Assembly: GCF_009939225.1 (NCBI RefSeq)
Contig: NZ_JAACJR010000010.1
Location: 1-64,000, forward strand
Reading direction: 5' to 3'
Length of the DNA stretch: 64,000 nucleotides
Source: Sediminibacterium soli
Lineage (GTDB): Bacteria; Bacteroidota; Bacteroidia; Chitinophagales; Chitinophagaceae
Shown: piece after piece, positions 42,560-52,125 of the stretch
Position numbering within the stretch: the first letter of the stretch is position 1
How the letters are laid out: every line of letters starts with the position of its first letter
Made by a program: the position numbers and the translations under genes
Notes under the pieces: model-generated
What the model saw: only the letters and a program-made list of their open reading frames with translations
The model's database searches: none
What the model was told of the DNA's origin: nothing

Positions 42560-42703
42560 AGGGCAAATGCTGAAACCGGGAAATTTTCCTGAAAAAATTT
42601 ACCGGTAACTGTTCACAAACAGCCGGAAACGAATTGGTTTGCTGGGCGTAATGACCGATATTTGCCAACCCATTTCCCAACATAGCGGCTCAATACTTGT
42701 GTA

Positions 42704-45442
42704 ATGAAGGACTTTTCATACATCACCCACTCTCATCCGGCTTATATAGAAAGCTTATACAACGAATTCGTTAAAAACCCCGAAAATACAGACCCGGACC
42801 TGAAAAAATTCTTCGAAGGGTTTGATTTTGCCGTTGCCAATGGAAGCGCGGCCCCGGCTGCCCCCGGAACAGTGACCGCCGGCGGTATCGACTGGATGAA
42901 AGAGATCCGGGTATACCGTTTGATACTCGGCTACCGGAACAAGGGCCATCTGCTGGCGAAAACCAACCCGATCAGGCCGCGTAAAGACAGGGGTGCCAAT
43001 CTGGAACTGGCTTTTTTCGGTTTGGCGGATGCCGATATGGATACCGAATACCAGGCAGGCAACCTGCTTGGCCTGGGTACCACCACCCTCCGAAACATTC
43101 TGTCGCACCTTGAAAAAACCTATGCAAACCATATAGGCATCGAGTTCAAATACATCAGCGACCAGAAAAAAATAGACTGGCTGACCACTGAGATGGAAAA
43201 ACAGTTTGCACAGCCTTTACCGCTTGAAAAGAAAAAACGCATCCTGGAAAAACTGAACCAGGGTGTGATGTTCGAGAAATTCCTGCATACCAAATACATC
43301 GGTCAGAAAAGATTTTCGCTGGAGGGTGGTGAAACCACGATTGCGGCGCTGGACAGTATCATCAACGTTGCCGCCAATAACGACGTGCAGGAAGTGGTGA
43401 TCGGTATGGCGCACAGGGGAAGACTGAACGTGCTGGCCAATATCATGGGCAAGACCTATGAACAGATCTTCAGCGAGTTTGAAGGAACGGCCAAACTGGA
43501 CCAGACCATGGGCAGCGGCGATGTGAAATACCATATGGGTTATGGCAGCGAGGTAAGGACTGCCGATGACAGGGAGATCCATCTCAAACTGATGCCCAAC
43601 CCTTCTCATCTCGAAGCGGTAGACCCCGTGGTGGTGGGTTTTGCAAGGGCCAAGGCGGATGTACTTTACAAAAGTGATTTTGACAGGATATTACCGATCC
43701 TGATCCACGGAGATGCCTCTGTAGCGGGTCAGGGTATTGTGTACGAAGTGGTGCAGATGAGCAATCTCCGCGGTTATTATACCGGCGGCACCATTCACTT
43801 TGTGATCAATAACCAGATCGGTTTCACCACCGATTTTGATGATGCGCGCAGTTCCGACTACTGCACTTCCGTTGCCGCCATGATACAGGCACCTGTACTG
43901 CATGTGAACGGAGACGATGCCGAAGCCGTTGTGAAATGCGCCGAGATGGCAACGCGTTACCGCCAGGAATTCAACAGCGATATCTTTATCGATATGGTTT
44001 GCTACCGCAGGCATGGCCATAACGAAGGCGATGACCCCAAATATACGCAGCCCCAGCTGTATGCGCTGATCGATAAACACCAGAACCCGCGTGAGATCTA
44101 TACGCAGTACCTGATCCAGAACGGAGAGTCCGATGCGCAGCAGCTTGCCAAGGATATGGAGAAGAAATTCTGGGGCGATCTGCAGGAGCGGCTTGACGAG
44201 GTAAAACAAAACCCGCTGCCCTACAAATACCAGCAACCCGAACTGGTCTGGAAAAGCATGCGATCCGCCACGGAAGCTGATTTTGATGCATCGCCCGATA
44301 CCGCTGTTCCGGAAGAGGAGATCCGGAGGCTGTTCACCAGCCTGATGCAGTGGCCCGCGGATTTCCGGCCATTGAAAAAAGTGGAGAAACTGCTGCAGGA
44401 TAAGGTAAAACTCCTCGAAACCGAGCGTAAGATCGACTGGGCCACCGGTGAACTGCTGGCCTATGCAAGCATACTGGTGCAGGGAAATATTGTTCGTATG
44501 AGCGGACAGGACGTGCAACGCGGCACTTTCAGCCACCGGCATGCCATCCTGCGCGACGAGAATACCAATAAAGGATACAACAGGCTGAACCATTTTCAGG
44601 AGCAGCAGGAAAAGTTCCGCATCTACAACTCATTGCTCAGCGAATATGGCGTGCTGGGTTTTGAATACGGTTACGGTCTCGCCAACCCCAATGCCCTGGT
44701 GATATGGGAAGCGCAGTTCGGCGATTTCTGCAACGGTGCACAGACCATGATCGACCAGTTCATCGCTGCGGGCGAGCAGAAATGGCAGCGCCAGAACGGC
44801 GTGGTGATGCTGCTGCCGCATGGCTACGAAGGACAGGGTCCCGAGCACAGCAGCGCAAGGCTGGAACGTTTTCTGCAGCTCTGTGCGGAGCTGAATATGG
44901 TGGTGACCAATATCACTACCGCCGCCAATCTATTCCATGCTTTGAAACGCCAGCTGGCATGGAATTTCCGCAAACCGCTGATTAATTTTGCACCCAAGGC
45001 AAACCTGAGAAACCCCGCTACCTATAGCCCCATCGCCGATTTTACAAAAGGCGGTTTCAGGGAAACGATAGACGATACATTTGTAGAGGATCCCGCAGCA
45101 GTGAAGAAAGTGCTGTTCTGCAGCGGCAAACTGTATTTTGAACTCGCGGACAAACAGCAGAAAGAGAACAGGAAGGATACCGCGGTTGTTCGTCTTGAAC
45201 AGATTTACCCGCTGCCCGTAAAACAACTCGAAGCGCTGCATAAGAAATACGGCAAAGCCACCTGGTTCTGGGTACAGGAAGAACCTTTGAATATGGGCGC
45301 CGCCGGATTCCTGCAGATGAACCTGAAATCGATCAATTTTGGTGTGATCAGCCGCAACGCCAGTGCATCAACAGCCAGCGGTTACCATAAAGTGCACGTG
45401 CAGGAGCAGTCTGAGATCATCGATACGGCATTCGGTATATAA
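42704..45442 (+). CDS. sucA: 2-oxoglutarate dehydrogenase E1 component
   Basis: The 912-residue thiamine-diphosphate enzyme has an E1o N-terminus (SHPAYIESLYNEFVKNPENTD), a TPP site with GDASVAGQGIVYEV near 337 and CYRRHGHNEGDDP near 434, and a transketolase-like C-terminal half with LLPHGYEGQGPEHSSARLER (near 704). It decarboxylates 2-oxoglutarate in the TCA cycle and passes the succinyl group to the E2 encoded 95 bp downstream. The length is typical for the family. Confidence 0.97.
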   Translation: MKDFSYITHSHPAYIESLYNEFVKNPENTDPDLKKFFEGFDFAVANGSAAPAAPGTVTAGGIDWMKEIRVYRLILGYRNKGHLLAKTNPIRPRKDRGANLELAFFGLADADMDTEYQAGNLLGLGTTTLRNILSHLEKTYANHIGIEFKYISDQKKIDWLTTEMEKQFAQPLPLEKKKRILEKLNQGVMFEKFLHTKYIGQKRFSLEGGETTIAALDSIINVAANNDVQEVVIGMAHRGRLNVLANIMGKTYEQIFSEFEGTAKLDQTMGSGDVKYHMGYGSEVRTADDREIHLKLMPNPSHLEAVDPVVVGFARAKADVLYKSDFDRILPILIHGDASVAGQGIVYEVVQMSNLRGYYTGGTIHFVINNQIGFTTDFDDARSSDYCTSVAAMIQAPVLHVNGDDAEAVVKCAEMATRYRQEFNSDIFIDMVCYRRHGHNEGDDPKYTQPQLYALIDKHQNPREIYTQYLIQNGESDAQQLAKDMEKKFWGDLQERLDEVKQNPLPYKYQQPELVWKSMRSATEADFDASPDTAVPEEEIRRLFTSLMQWPADFRPLKKVEKLLQDKVKLLETERKIDWATGELLAYASILVQGNIVRMSGQDVQRGTFSHRHAILRDENTNKGYNRLNHFQEQQEKFRIYNSLLSEYGVLGFEYGYGLANPNALVIWEAQFGDFCNGAQTMIDQFIAAGEQKWQRQNGVVMLLPHGYEGQGPEHSSARLERFLQLCAELNMVVTNITTAANLFHALKRQLAWNFRKPLINFAPKANLRNPATYSPIADFTKGGFRETIDDTFVEDPAAVKKVLFCSGKLYFELADKQQKENRKDTAVVRLEQIYPLPVKQLEALHKKYGKATWFWVQEEPLNMGAAGFLQMNLKSINFGVISRNASASTASGYHKVHVQEQSEIIDTAFGI

Positions 45443-45537
45443 ACGGGAAGTGCGGCAGTAAGCCGGATTCAGAAAATAACAAATAAGGTCGGGTCATTCT
45501 AAAGGGTCCAATTATTCATTTTAATTTTTAATGCATA

Positions 45538-46770
45538 ATGATAGAGATAAAAGTTCCAACGGTAGGAGAGTCCATCAGCGAAGTAACCCTGTTAAAGTGG
45601 ACAAAGAAGGAAGGCGAATGGGTAGAGCGTGATGAAGTGATCGCGGAACTCGAGAGCGAGAAAGCCACCTTTGAAGTAAACGCAGAAAAAGCCGGTTTGC
45701 TGAAACCGATGGCCAAGGAAGGCGACACGCTTTCCATCGGGGATGTGCTGGCGCAGATAGACGAAACCGCCGCCAAACCCGAAGGCGCTGCTGCACCTGC
45801 GGAAAAAACAGCTGTGGCCAAAGAACAGCCTGTGGCGCAGCCCGCTTCGCAGGCACCGGTGGTAACGGCAGTAGCGAACGATATCAAGGCTACACCCGTG
45901 GCTTCTGCGATCATAGCGGATAAAAAAGTAAACCCCTCCGAGATCAAGGCCTCCGGCGCCGGTGGCAAGATCATGAAACAGGATGTGCTGGAAGCGCTTG
46001 CCAACCCCGGTAAGAAAGCATTCCAGGGAGCCGAACTTTTTTCGCGTAATGTTCGCCAGGAGAAAATGAGCAACCTGCGCAAAACCATCAGCCGCAGGCT
46101 GGTGGAATCCAAAAATACCACGGCCATGCTCACTACGTTCAACGAAGTGGATATGACCGGTATCATGGATGTGCGCAAACAGTATAAAGACAAATTCAAG
46201 GAAGCGCATAATGTGAACCTCGGCTTTATGAGCTTCTTTGCAAAAGCCTGTTCCATCGCACTTGCCGAATGGCCTTCGGTAAATGCGTATATCGATGGCG
46301 ATCAGCTGCTGTACCACGATTATGCAGATATCAGCATAGCGGTGAGCACACCGCGCGGTCTGACCGTGCCGGTGATCCGTAACGTGGAAAGCCTTAGCAT
46401 GGCGGATATCGAAAAGAAAGTGATCGAGCTGGCCACCAAGGCGCGCGACAGTAAGCTGACCGCGGAAGAACTGCAGGGCGGCACCTTCACCATCACCAAT
46501 GGCGGCGTATTCGGCAGCCTGATGAGTACACCGATCATCAATATTCCCCAAAGCGCCATACTGGGTATGCATAAGATCCAGGAAAGACCGATGGTGGTTA
46601 ACGGCCAGGTTGTTGTACGTTCGATGATGTACCTGGCATTGAGCTATGACCACCGTATCATCGATGGCCGCGAAAGCGTGAGCTTCCTGGTAAGGGTGAA
46701 AGAGCTGCTGGAAAATCCTGAACTGCTTTTATTCGGAAAAGACCCCGTGAAAACTTTGCTTGAGCTCTGA
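45538..46770 (+). CDS. sucB: Dihydrolipoyl succinyltransferase (E2) of 2-oxoglutarate dehydrogenase
   Basis: The 410-residue E2 has one lipoyl domain with the lipoylated lysine in ESEKATFEV near 42, a Pro/Ala linker from about 75-110, a small E1/E3-binding domain near 118-155 ([18 protein letters not shown]), and the acyltransferase domain with the HxxxD motif [11 protein letters not shown] near 376. It is co-transcribed with sucA. E3 is not in the window. Confidence 0.97.
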   Translation: MIEIKVPTVGESISEVTLLKWTKKEGEWVERDEVIAELESEKATFEVNAEKAGLLKPMAKEGDTLSIGDVLAQIDETAAKPEGAAAPAEKTAVAKEQPVAQPASQAPVVTAVANDIKATPVASAIIADKKVNPSEIKASGAGGKIMKQDVLEALANPGKKAFQGAELFSRNVRQEKMSNLRKTISRRLVESKNTTAMLTTFNEVDMTGIMDVRKQYKDKFKEAHNVNLGFMSFFAKACSIALAEWPSVNAYIDGDQLLYHDYADISIAVSTPRGLTVPVIRNVESLSMADIEKKVIELATKARDSKLTAEELQGGTFTITNGGVFGSLMSTPIINIPQSAILGMHKIQERPMVVNGQVVVRSMMYLALSYDHRIIDGRESVSFLVRVKELLENPELLLFGKDPVKTLLEL

Positions 46771-46811
46771 TTTTGGTATATTCGGGATGGCAATAGCGCC
46801 CAACCAAAATC
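46769..46811 (+). terminator. Inverted repeat after sucB
   Basis: GATTTTGGT (46769-46777) and ACCAAAATC (46803-46811) are perfect 9-bp arms with a 25-base loop. They start within the sucB stop codon and end before the next ATG. It may end or attenuate the sucAB transcript, but no T-run is present. Confidence 0.35.
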
Positions 46812-46818
46812 CATTTTC

Positions 46819-47685
46819 ATGAAGCTCCATTCCTTTTTACTGTATGCGGGTATAGCATCACTGCTTGTTTCCTGTCAGAAAAGCTATACGCCTGATGGGG
46901 TGGTGGCACCGGGCACCAACCCGAGCGGTTCCATGAAACTCACCAAAATGGAAGGCAAGACCCGTGGCAACGCGGAAAAGTTCACGATGACCTTCAGTTA
47001 CGATGCTTCGGGCAGGCTTATCCTGGTTAAAAAAGTGCAGACCGACAGCAGCAATATGTCCGTAACCATCGCCTACCGCTATGTGCGCGATGCCAACGGC
47101 AGGGTAAACAGCATCGTAACAAATGCATTGTCTGCCGGGTCGCCGGGGTCCGGGATGCCCGACAGTATCATCATCAACGTGCATTATCCTTCGGCATCTG
47201 CCACCAGCTTCGATTATTCGTCTTACCGGGTAACGCTCAGCGGGGTATCTTTTGCAGACAGTACGGTATACAGCTGGTCCGGTAATAACATAACCGACCT
47301 CTACAATTACCAGGCGGTGGCTTCCACCACGATGGTGCTTGCCGCAAGAACCCAGTACGCCTATTTAAATGGCAATATTCCCACCATCAAAATATATTTT
47401 CCCTCATCGGGAACACAGACACTGGCCGCAACCTACCAGTTTGAATTCGACGGAAAGAACCAGGGGCTTGCCGTGGGTAACGATGCCTTCCTGCCGGGAC
47501 TGGATCCTTCGTATTACTGCAAAAACAATATCCAGAAACTGGTTGCAACCGATAACAGCGGGGCCAGCCAGGGCTTTTCCCTGAACTATACCTACCAGTA
47601 CAATCCGGGAAGTTACCCCGTGGCAGGAACGCAAACCAATACCATCGATAACGGGATAGCCGATATTACGTTTACGTATCAATAA
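46819..47685 (+). CDS. Lipoprotein with DUF4595-like beta repeats
   Basis: The 288-residue protein has a lipoprotein signal (LLVSC, Cys near 19). The rest is beta-rich, with segments such as FTMTFSYDASGRLILVKKV and VRDANGRVNSIVT, like the YD-repeat-type domains of Bacteroidota outer-membrane lipoproteins (DUF4595 and similar). Function is unknown. The next gene begins 21 bp later, so the two may be co-transcribed. Confidence 0.65.
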   Translation: MKLHSFLLYAGIASLLVSCQKSYTPDGVVAPGTNPSGSMKLTKMEGKTRGNAEKFTMTFSYDASGRLILVKKVQTDSSNMSVTIAYRYVRDANGRVNSIVTNALSAGSPGSGMPDSIIINVHYPSASATSFDYSSYRVTLSGVSFADSTVYSWSGNNITDLYNYQAVASTTMVLAARTQYAYLNGNIPTIKIYFPSSGTQTLAATYQFEFDGKNQGLAVGNDAFLPGLDPSYYCKNNIQKLVATDNSGASQGFSLNYTYQYNPGSYPVAGTQTNTIDNGIADITFTYQ

Positions 47686-47706
47686 GGCGGTTAATTTTGC
47701 TGCCCC

Positions 47707-48876
47707 ATGAAGTATGCACTTCAATACCTGAGATCCGCGGAAACCATCTGCGGACTGTACGATGGCAGTGTTCCGCTTGCGGCATTCCTGAAGCAATATT
47801 TTCAGCAGCATAAGAAGTTCGGGTCAAAAGACAGGCGGTATATCTCGCAGCTTTGTTACAGTTATTACCGGCTTGGCCGCGCGCTGACCGATCTGTCTTT
47901 TTCGGAAAGAACCCGGATCGCGCTGTTTCTATGCCTGGAAGAACCGGGCAGCTGGACGGAAATCATTACCGGCGACTGGCTTTCGCAATGGGATCGGGAG
48001 GCCGCAAAACGTTTTTCATTTGTCCGCGAACAATACCCATCCTTGTCTGCCGAAACGGTCTTCCCCTGTTTTGATGCCATCAGTGAACGTTTCGATAAAC
48101 AGCCGTTTGTGCTGTCGCATTTCATACAGCCCGATCTGTTTATCCGTATCCGGCCGGGGCACGAAAAAACCGTAAGAAGCCAACTTGCCGCTGCGGACAT
48201 TGCGTACAGGGAGTACCCACCGAATAGTCTGGCCTTGCCCAATGCCAGCAGCATAGACAAGCTGCTGAACATTGATCAGGAATGCGTGATCCAGGATCTC
48301 AGCTCGCAGCGAACGGGGGAGTTGCTGGCAAAGACCGAAAGCAAAACGCCACTGGCTGTATGGGACTGTTGCGCTGCCAGCGGGGGTAAATCATTGCTGG
48401 CCTGGGATACCCTGCACCATCCGGTACAACTGACCGTTTCCGATCTGCGCGCTTCGATCATTGCCAATCTGCGGAAGCGTTTCCAGGCGGCTGGCGTGCA
48501 GCCCCGGAGCATTTTTACCGCGGATCTTACACAACCCGTTTCGTTACCGCAAACATTCGATCTGGTGATCTGTGATGCGCCCTGCAGCGGCAGCGGTACC
48601 TGGGGGAGAACGCCTGAACAGCTGTTTTTTTTCAGCAGGGAAAAGATCCTGCATTATACCGGTTTGCAGGAGCGGATCACAAAGAATGTGTTGCCTTATG
48701 TTAAGCATAACGGCTACCTGCTTTACATTACCTGTTCGGTGTTTACTGCCGAGAATGAAGATATCGTAGCAAGACTGGAAGCAGGTGCAATGAAGACCGT
48801 TGATACCGTTTGGCTGAAGGGCTATTCCGACAGGGCAGATTCCATGTTCGCCAGCCTGCTGCAGCGAATGGATTGA
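47707..48876 (+). CDS. RsmB/NOP family RNA (cytosine-C5) methyltransferase
   Basis: The 389-residue protein has an N-terminal NusB-like/PUA-like part and a C-terminal SAM methyltransferase: WDCCAASGGKSLLAWD near 219, the active-site DAPCSGSGTWG near 290, and the second cysteine in LYITCSVFTAENEDI near 340. The two catalytic cysteines of RsmB-type m5C methyltransferases are both present. The target is probably 16S rRNA or a tRNA. Its stop codon abuts that of the convergent mnmA gene. Confidence 0.9.
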   Translation: MKYALQYLRSAETICGLYDGSVPLAAFLKQYFQQHKKFGSKDRRYISQLCYSYYRLGRALTDLSFSERTRIALFLCLEEPGSWTEIITGDWLSQWDREAAKRFSFVREQYPSLSAETVFPCFDAISERFDKQPFVLSHFIQPDLFIRIRPGHEKTVRSQLAAADIAYREYPPNSLALPNASSIDKLLNIDQECVIQDLSSQRTGELLAKTESKTPLAVWDCCAASGGKSLLAWDTLHHPVQLTVSDLRASIIANLRKRFQAAGVQPRSIFTADLTQPVSLPQTFDLVICDAPCSGSGTWGRTPEQLFFFSREKILHYTGLQERITKNVLPYVKHNGYLLYITCSVFTAENEDIVARLEAGAMKTVDTVWLKGYSDRADSMFASLLQRMD

Positions 48877-49980
48877 TCAGATAAGCCTTCCGCGCTGTAT
48901 GATGCCGCCGCCGATCACGTCATCGCCTTCATAAAACACGGCGCTCTGACCGGGTGCAATACCTTTTACGTCTTCGTAGAAATGGGCGCGGATTCCGTTA
49001 TCGGTGGTATAGAGATTACTCAGTGCACCTTTGTCTTTATAGCGGATCTTGGTGATGGCTTCCATGCCATCGGTGATACCCTCGTATTTGATCCAGTTGA
49101 TCCTGCCAACCAGCATATCGTTTTGCGCCAGATCGGCTTCATCACCCAGTACCACGGTGTTGGTATCGGGATCGATGGCGGTCACATAGACGGGATGTCC
49201 CATGGCGATTTCCAGTCCTTTGCGCTGCCCGATCGTATAAAAAGGATAGCCCTTGTGTTGTCCCAGTTTCTTCCCGTTCTTATCGATAAACCAGCCGCCG
49301 TTCACTTTTTCTTCAAGACCGTCCACCCGTCTTTTCAGGAAGCCGCGGTAATCGTTATCGGGAACAAAACAGATCTCGTAGCTCTCGCTTTTTTTCGCCA
49401 GTTCCGGGTACCCCATATCCATCGCCATCTGGCGGATATCGGTTTTACGGTACCCGCCCAGGGGCAGCAGGGTTCTGCTTAACAGTTCCTGGTCCAGTCC
49501 CCAGAGAACATAGCTCTGGTCTTTGGTCTCATCCAATCCCTTGCTGATCACATAACGGCCATTGTCGTGCAGTCGCACCGAAGCATAGTGCCCGGTTGCG
49601 ATATAATCGCAATCGAGTGCATTGGCCCTTTTCAGTAAAGCCCGCCATTTGATATGCGTGTTGCACATCACACAGGGATTGGGTGTGCGGCCGGCGAGGT
49701 ATTCATCCACGAAGTTTTCGATCACAAAATCGCCGAACTCTTCGCGTATATCGAGTATAAAATGCGGAAAGCCATGGTGTACAGCAGCCTGTCTTGCATC
49801 GTTAAACGAATCAATGTTACAGCAGCCCGTTTCTTTACTGCTGGTGCCGCTGCTGGCATAATCCCATGTTTTCATGGTAATGCCCACCACCTCGTATCCC
49901 TGCTGGTGCAGCATAAGGGCCACCACGGTACTGTCGATACCGCCGCTCATTGCCACCAGAACCTTTCCTTTACGACTCAT
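48877..49980 (-). CDS. mnmA: tRNA 2-thiouridine(34) synthase
   Basis: The enzyme has 367 residues from the ATG at 49980: a PP-loop VAMSGGIDSTVVALML at residues 9-24, the catalytic CVMCNTHIKW near 98, a second cysteine in SYEICFVPD near 199, and the conserved GHYASVR region. It thiolates U34 of tRNA-Lys, -Glu and -Gln. An in-frame extension upstream to 50043 is hydrophobic and unlikely. There is no space between its stop and that of the convergent methyltransferase gene. Confidence 0.95.
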   Translation of the reverse strand: MSRKGKVLVAMSGGIDSTVVALMLHQQGYEVVGITMKTWDYASSGTSSKETGCCNIDSFNDARQAAVHHGFPHFILDIREEFGDFVIENFVDEYLAGRTPNPCVMCNTHIKWRALLKRANALDCDYIATGHYASVRLHDNGRYVISKGLDETKDQSYVLWGLDQELLSRTLLPLGGYRKTDIRQMAMDMGYPELAKKSESYEICFVPDNDYRGFLKRRVDGLEEKVNGGWFIDKNGKKLGQHKGYPFYTIGQRKGLEIAMGHPVYVTAIDPDTNTVVLGDEADLAQNDMLVGRINWIKYEGITDGMEAITKIRYKDKGALSNLYTTDNGIRAHFYEDVKGIAPGQSAVFYEGDDVIGGGIIQRGRLI

Positions 49981-50277
49981 AGCTAAAACAATAGAAGCTG
50001 CAAAAGTAAACAGTTTGCAGAAAAGCAAGGCCGCCGACCGCACTGCGGCGCTTTCGAAACAGGAAAATTAACAAAATATGAAAAATAAATACTATGTTTT
50101 ATCCAGCCCGGTTCTGCCGGTCCCGGGCAATCGTACCACCCGGCACTGAGACCTTCAGGCAGACTACACCGCCGTAATTATACGTGGTGAAACAGCCGCG
50201 AAAAAACCTTGGGAGGATTGTATTAATACCTGATACCGGTCGGTTTTTATTTTGGATATTTGTTAAAACAAGTTGCT

Positions 50278-50718
50278 ATGATCAAACTACAGGTAATAGG
50301 CCATCTTGGCCGCGACGCACAGGTGAACAATGTTAATGGCAGGAATGTGATCAATTTCACCGTGGCGCATACAGAACGTTTCAAAGATGCCCAGGGTAAC
50401 CAGAAGGACCGTACGATATGGGTGGATTGCGCTTACTGGACCGACCGCACCGCTGTGGCGCCTTATCTCAAAAAAGGCACACAGGTATACGTGGAAGGAC
50501 AGCCCGATGTACGTACCTATACCACGCAGGACGGTCGTAACGGCGCCTCACTGACCGTTCGGGTGCTGAGTGTACAATTGCTGGGAAGCAGGGCCGAAGG
50601 CGGTTCCGGTGAAAGCAGTTACCAGTCTGCCCCTTCTTACGCATCGACCCCGGCCCCGGCCCCCATGAGCGGCAGCCCGGCAGATCTTACCGAACCCATG
50701 GACGATCTTCCGTTCTGA
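50278..50718 (+). CDS. ssb: Single-stranded DNA-binding protein
   Basis: The protein has 146 residues: an OB-fold (MIKLQVIGHLGRDAQVNN at the start, FTVAHTERFKDAQGNQKDRT, YVEGQPDVRTYTTQDG) to about residue 105, a Ser/Pro/Ala linker, and the acidic C-terminal tip MDDLPF that binds repair and replication partners. The ATG at 50278 is preferred to the TTG at 50260. A terminator follows, overlapping the end of the convergent gene. Confidence 0.95.
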   Translation: MIKLQVIGHLGRDAQVNNVNGRNVINFTVAHTERFKDAQGNQKDRTIWVDCAYWTDRTAVAPYLKKGTQVYVEGQPDVRTYTTQDGRNGASLTVRVLSVQLLGSRAEGGSGESSYQSAPSYASTPAPAPMSGSPADLTEPMDDLPF

Positions 50719-50732
50719 CAGGAATACCTGCA

Positions 50733-50758
50733 AAGGATGTCTCAGGGCATCCTTTTTT
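50733..50758 (+). terminator. Terminator of ssb inside the end of the opposing gene
   Basis: AAGGATG (50733-50739) pairs with CATCCTT (50748-50754), extended by a G-U and a C-G pair to 9 bp, and is followed by a T-run. It overlaps the stop and last codons of the leftward gene ending at 50742. Confidence 0.75.
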
Positions 50759-52031
50759 GTTTCAGGTAATCGTTCACCAGGGTTTCTATTTCCGCTTTTT
50801 CTACGGCTTGCTGCCGGTTATCGAGGTTGATCACGAATAAATAACCTGTTGTTCCCGGTGTGGAAACAAAGGCGTTGGCAAGACGTAACTGCTCGCTTTG
50901 TATAATGGTTCCGGCAGACCTGCTCCATAACTCGGGTGCGCAAAGACAGCCCATAGTGGGTGTCAGAGGATAATAGGGTTTGTCCTTGTAATAGTCCGGA
51001 TCGATGGTCGTGCCATGGGCAATGATCTCCGTACGCCCGATATGCCCGGCAGTATACGCTTCCATCATGGGCGCATAGCTGCGCCAGGAAGGAGGGAGCA
51101 GCGCCAGGTAATTGACCAGCGGCGACTGCAGGGAATCGTAAACACCATGCCAGTAAAGGCTGTCTGTTTCGCCGGGCAGGATCAGTTGCAGATTCGGTGT
51201 GGGGCCGATCAGGTGGTTATGCGATACCCCGGTTCCCTGTATGCTGTAAATACCCTGTGGCGTGCTTCCGTTGGTGATGAAAAAAGGAAGATTGGACGCC
51301 GATCGCGCCAGTTGCCGGAACATCAGCAGCCTGCCCTCACTGTCGCTTGCAAAATTCCCGTCTTCCAGCTGAACGATCGCAAGACCGGGCCAGTCGCGGT
51401 TCCATCGCTGGAAAGAATATACGGCCTTGATACCGTTTTGCCGGTTATACGAGAAAAGCCCGGCGAGGTTTGGTCTCGGGGTTTTCCGCAATGCCGGCTG
51501 GTTTTGCAGGTAACTGTCGAGCGCAGACAATATGGGGATCGTTGCATACAGCGGAAAACGCTGGTACAGCTGCTGCCGGATAGTGTTGGCACTGAATGCC
51601 GAACTGTCAGCACGATATAGATAGACTGCCTGCATGGCAAACAGTTTAGGGTCCGTTTCGGTTCTGATCAGCTGTTGTATTGTCTGCAGAAAAAGCGAGG
51701 GATACACGCCGTAGACCGCTTCGATCAATGCTTTTCTGGTGGAGATGTCCAGCGCGGTATACTGATCGAATAATGTCCGGAATCCTTTTTCTATCTGCGG
51801 CGATGCAAGTAAAAACTGCGAGATGGCCCAGCAGGCTTCGCGGTAGCTGTCTTCGGTATTGCTGTCGAGCGGTTGCGCAAAAGCCCCGTTGATCGTTCTC
51901 TCGCGCATATTTTTATCAAACGCCAGCCTCCGCTGGTTCAATACGAAATCAGAATGTATCTGTTCAGGGAGAAACTGCGCAAATGAAACGGTTGCAGCGA
52001 ACAGGCACAGCAGGGATAAGAAATACCTCAT
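50742..52031 (-). CDS. Exported protein with divergent L,D-transpeptidase-like motifs
   Basis: The 429-residue protein has a signal peptide (to about residue 19, SFAQ). In the C-terminal half the motif order of YkuD L,D-transpeptidases can be seen: TPQGIYS at 257-263, His339-Gly340 in IIAHG, and Cys362 in TMGCLCA, where the normal motif is SHGC(I/V)R. The His-Cys spacing is compatible with the family. The Arg after Cys is absent and a second Cys follows. The N-terminal 200 residues are helical and unrecognised. If active, it would cross-link peptidoglycan or attach proteins to it. The assignment rests on motifs only. Confidence 0.5.
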   Translation of the reverse strand: MRYFLSLLCLFAATVSFAQFLPEQIHSDFVLNQRRLAFDKNMRERTINGAFAQPLDSNTEDSYREACWAISQFLLASPQIEKGFRTLFDQYTALDISTRKALIEAVYGVYPSLFLQTIQQLIRTETDPKLFAMQAVYLYRADSSAFSANTIRQQLYQRFPLYATIPILSALDSYLQNQPALRKTPRPNLAGLFSYNRQNGIKAVYSFQRWNRDWPGLAIVQLEDGNFASDSEGRLLMFRQLARSASNLPFFITNGSTPQGIYSIQGTGVSHNHLIGPTPNLQLILPGETDSLYWHGVYDSLQSPLVNYLALLPPSWRSYAPMMEAYTAGHIGRTEIIAHGTTIDPDYYKDKPYYPLTPTMGCLCAPELWSRSAGTIIQSEQLRLANAFVSTPGTTGYLFVINLDNRQQAVEKAEIETLVNDYLKQKRMP

Positions 52032-52125
52032 TTTGTAAAATTACCAAATCACTGCAGCTATTGTGCCAATCATGCGCAGGAGAGGATTTGGCGAAACGTT
52101 TTATCTTGCTCTCAAAATAAATCCC

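Noticed and set aside
48874..48879. Missing terminator or overlap error between the methyltransferase and mnmA genes
   Set aside because: The two stops simply abut; both reading frames are complete and typical, so no error is indicated.
50078..50149. 23-residue frame (MKNKYYVLSS...) upstream of ssb as a leader peptide
   Set aside because: The frame is short, lacks stacked regulatory codons and no attenuator hairpin is next to it; likely chance.
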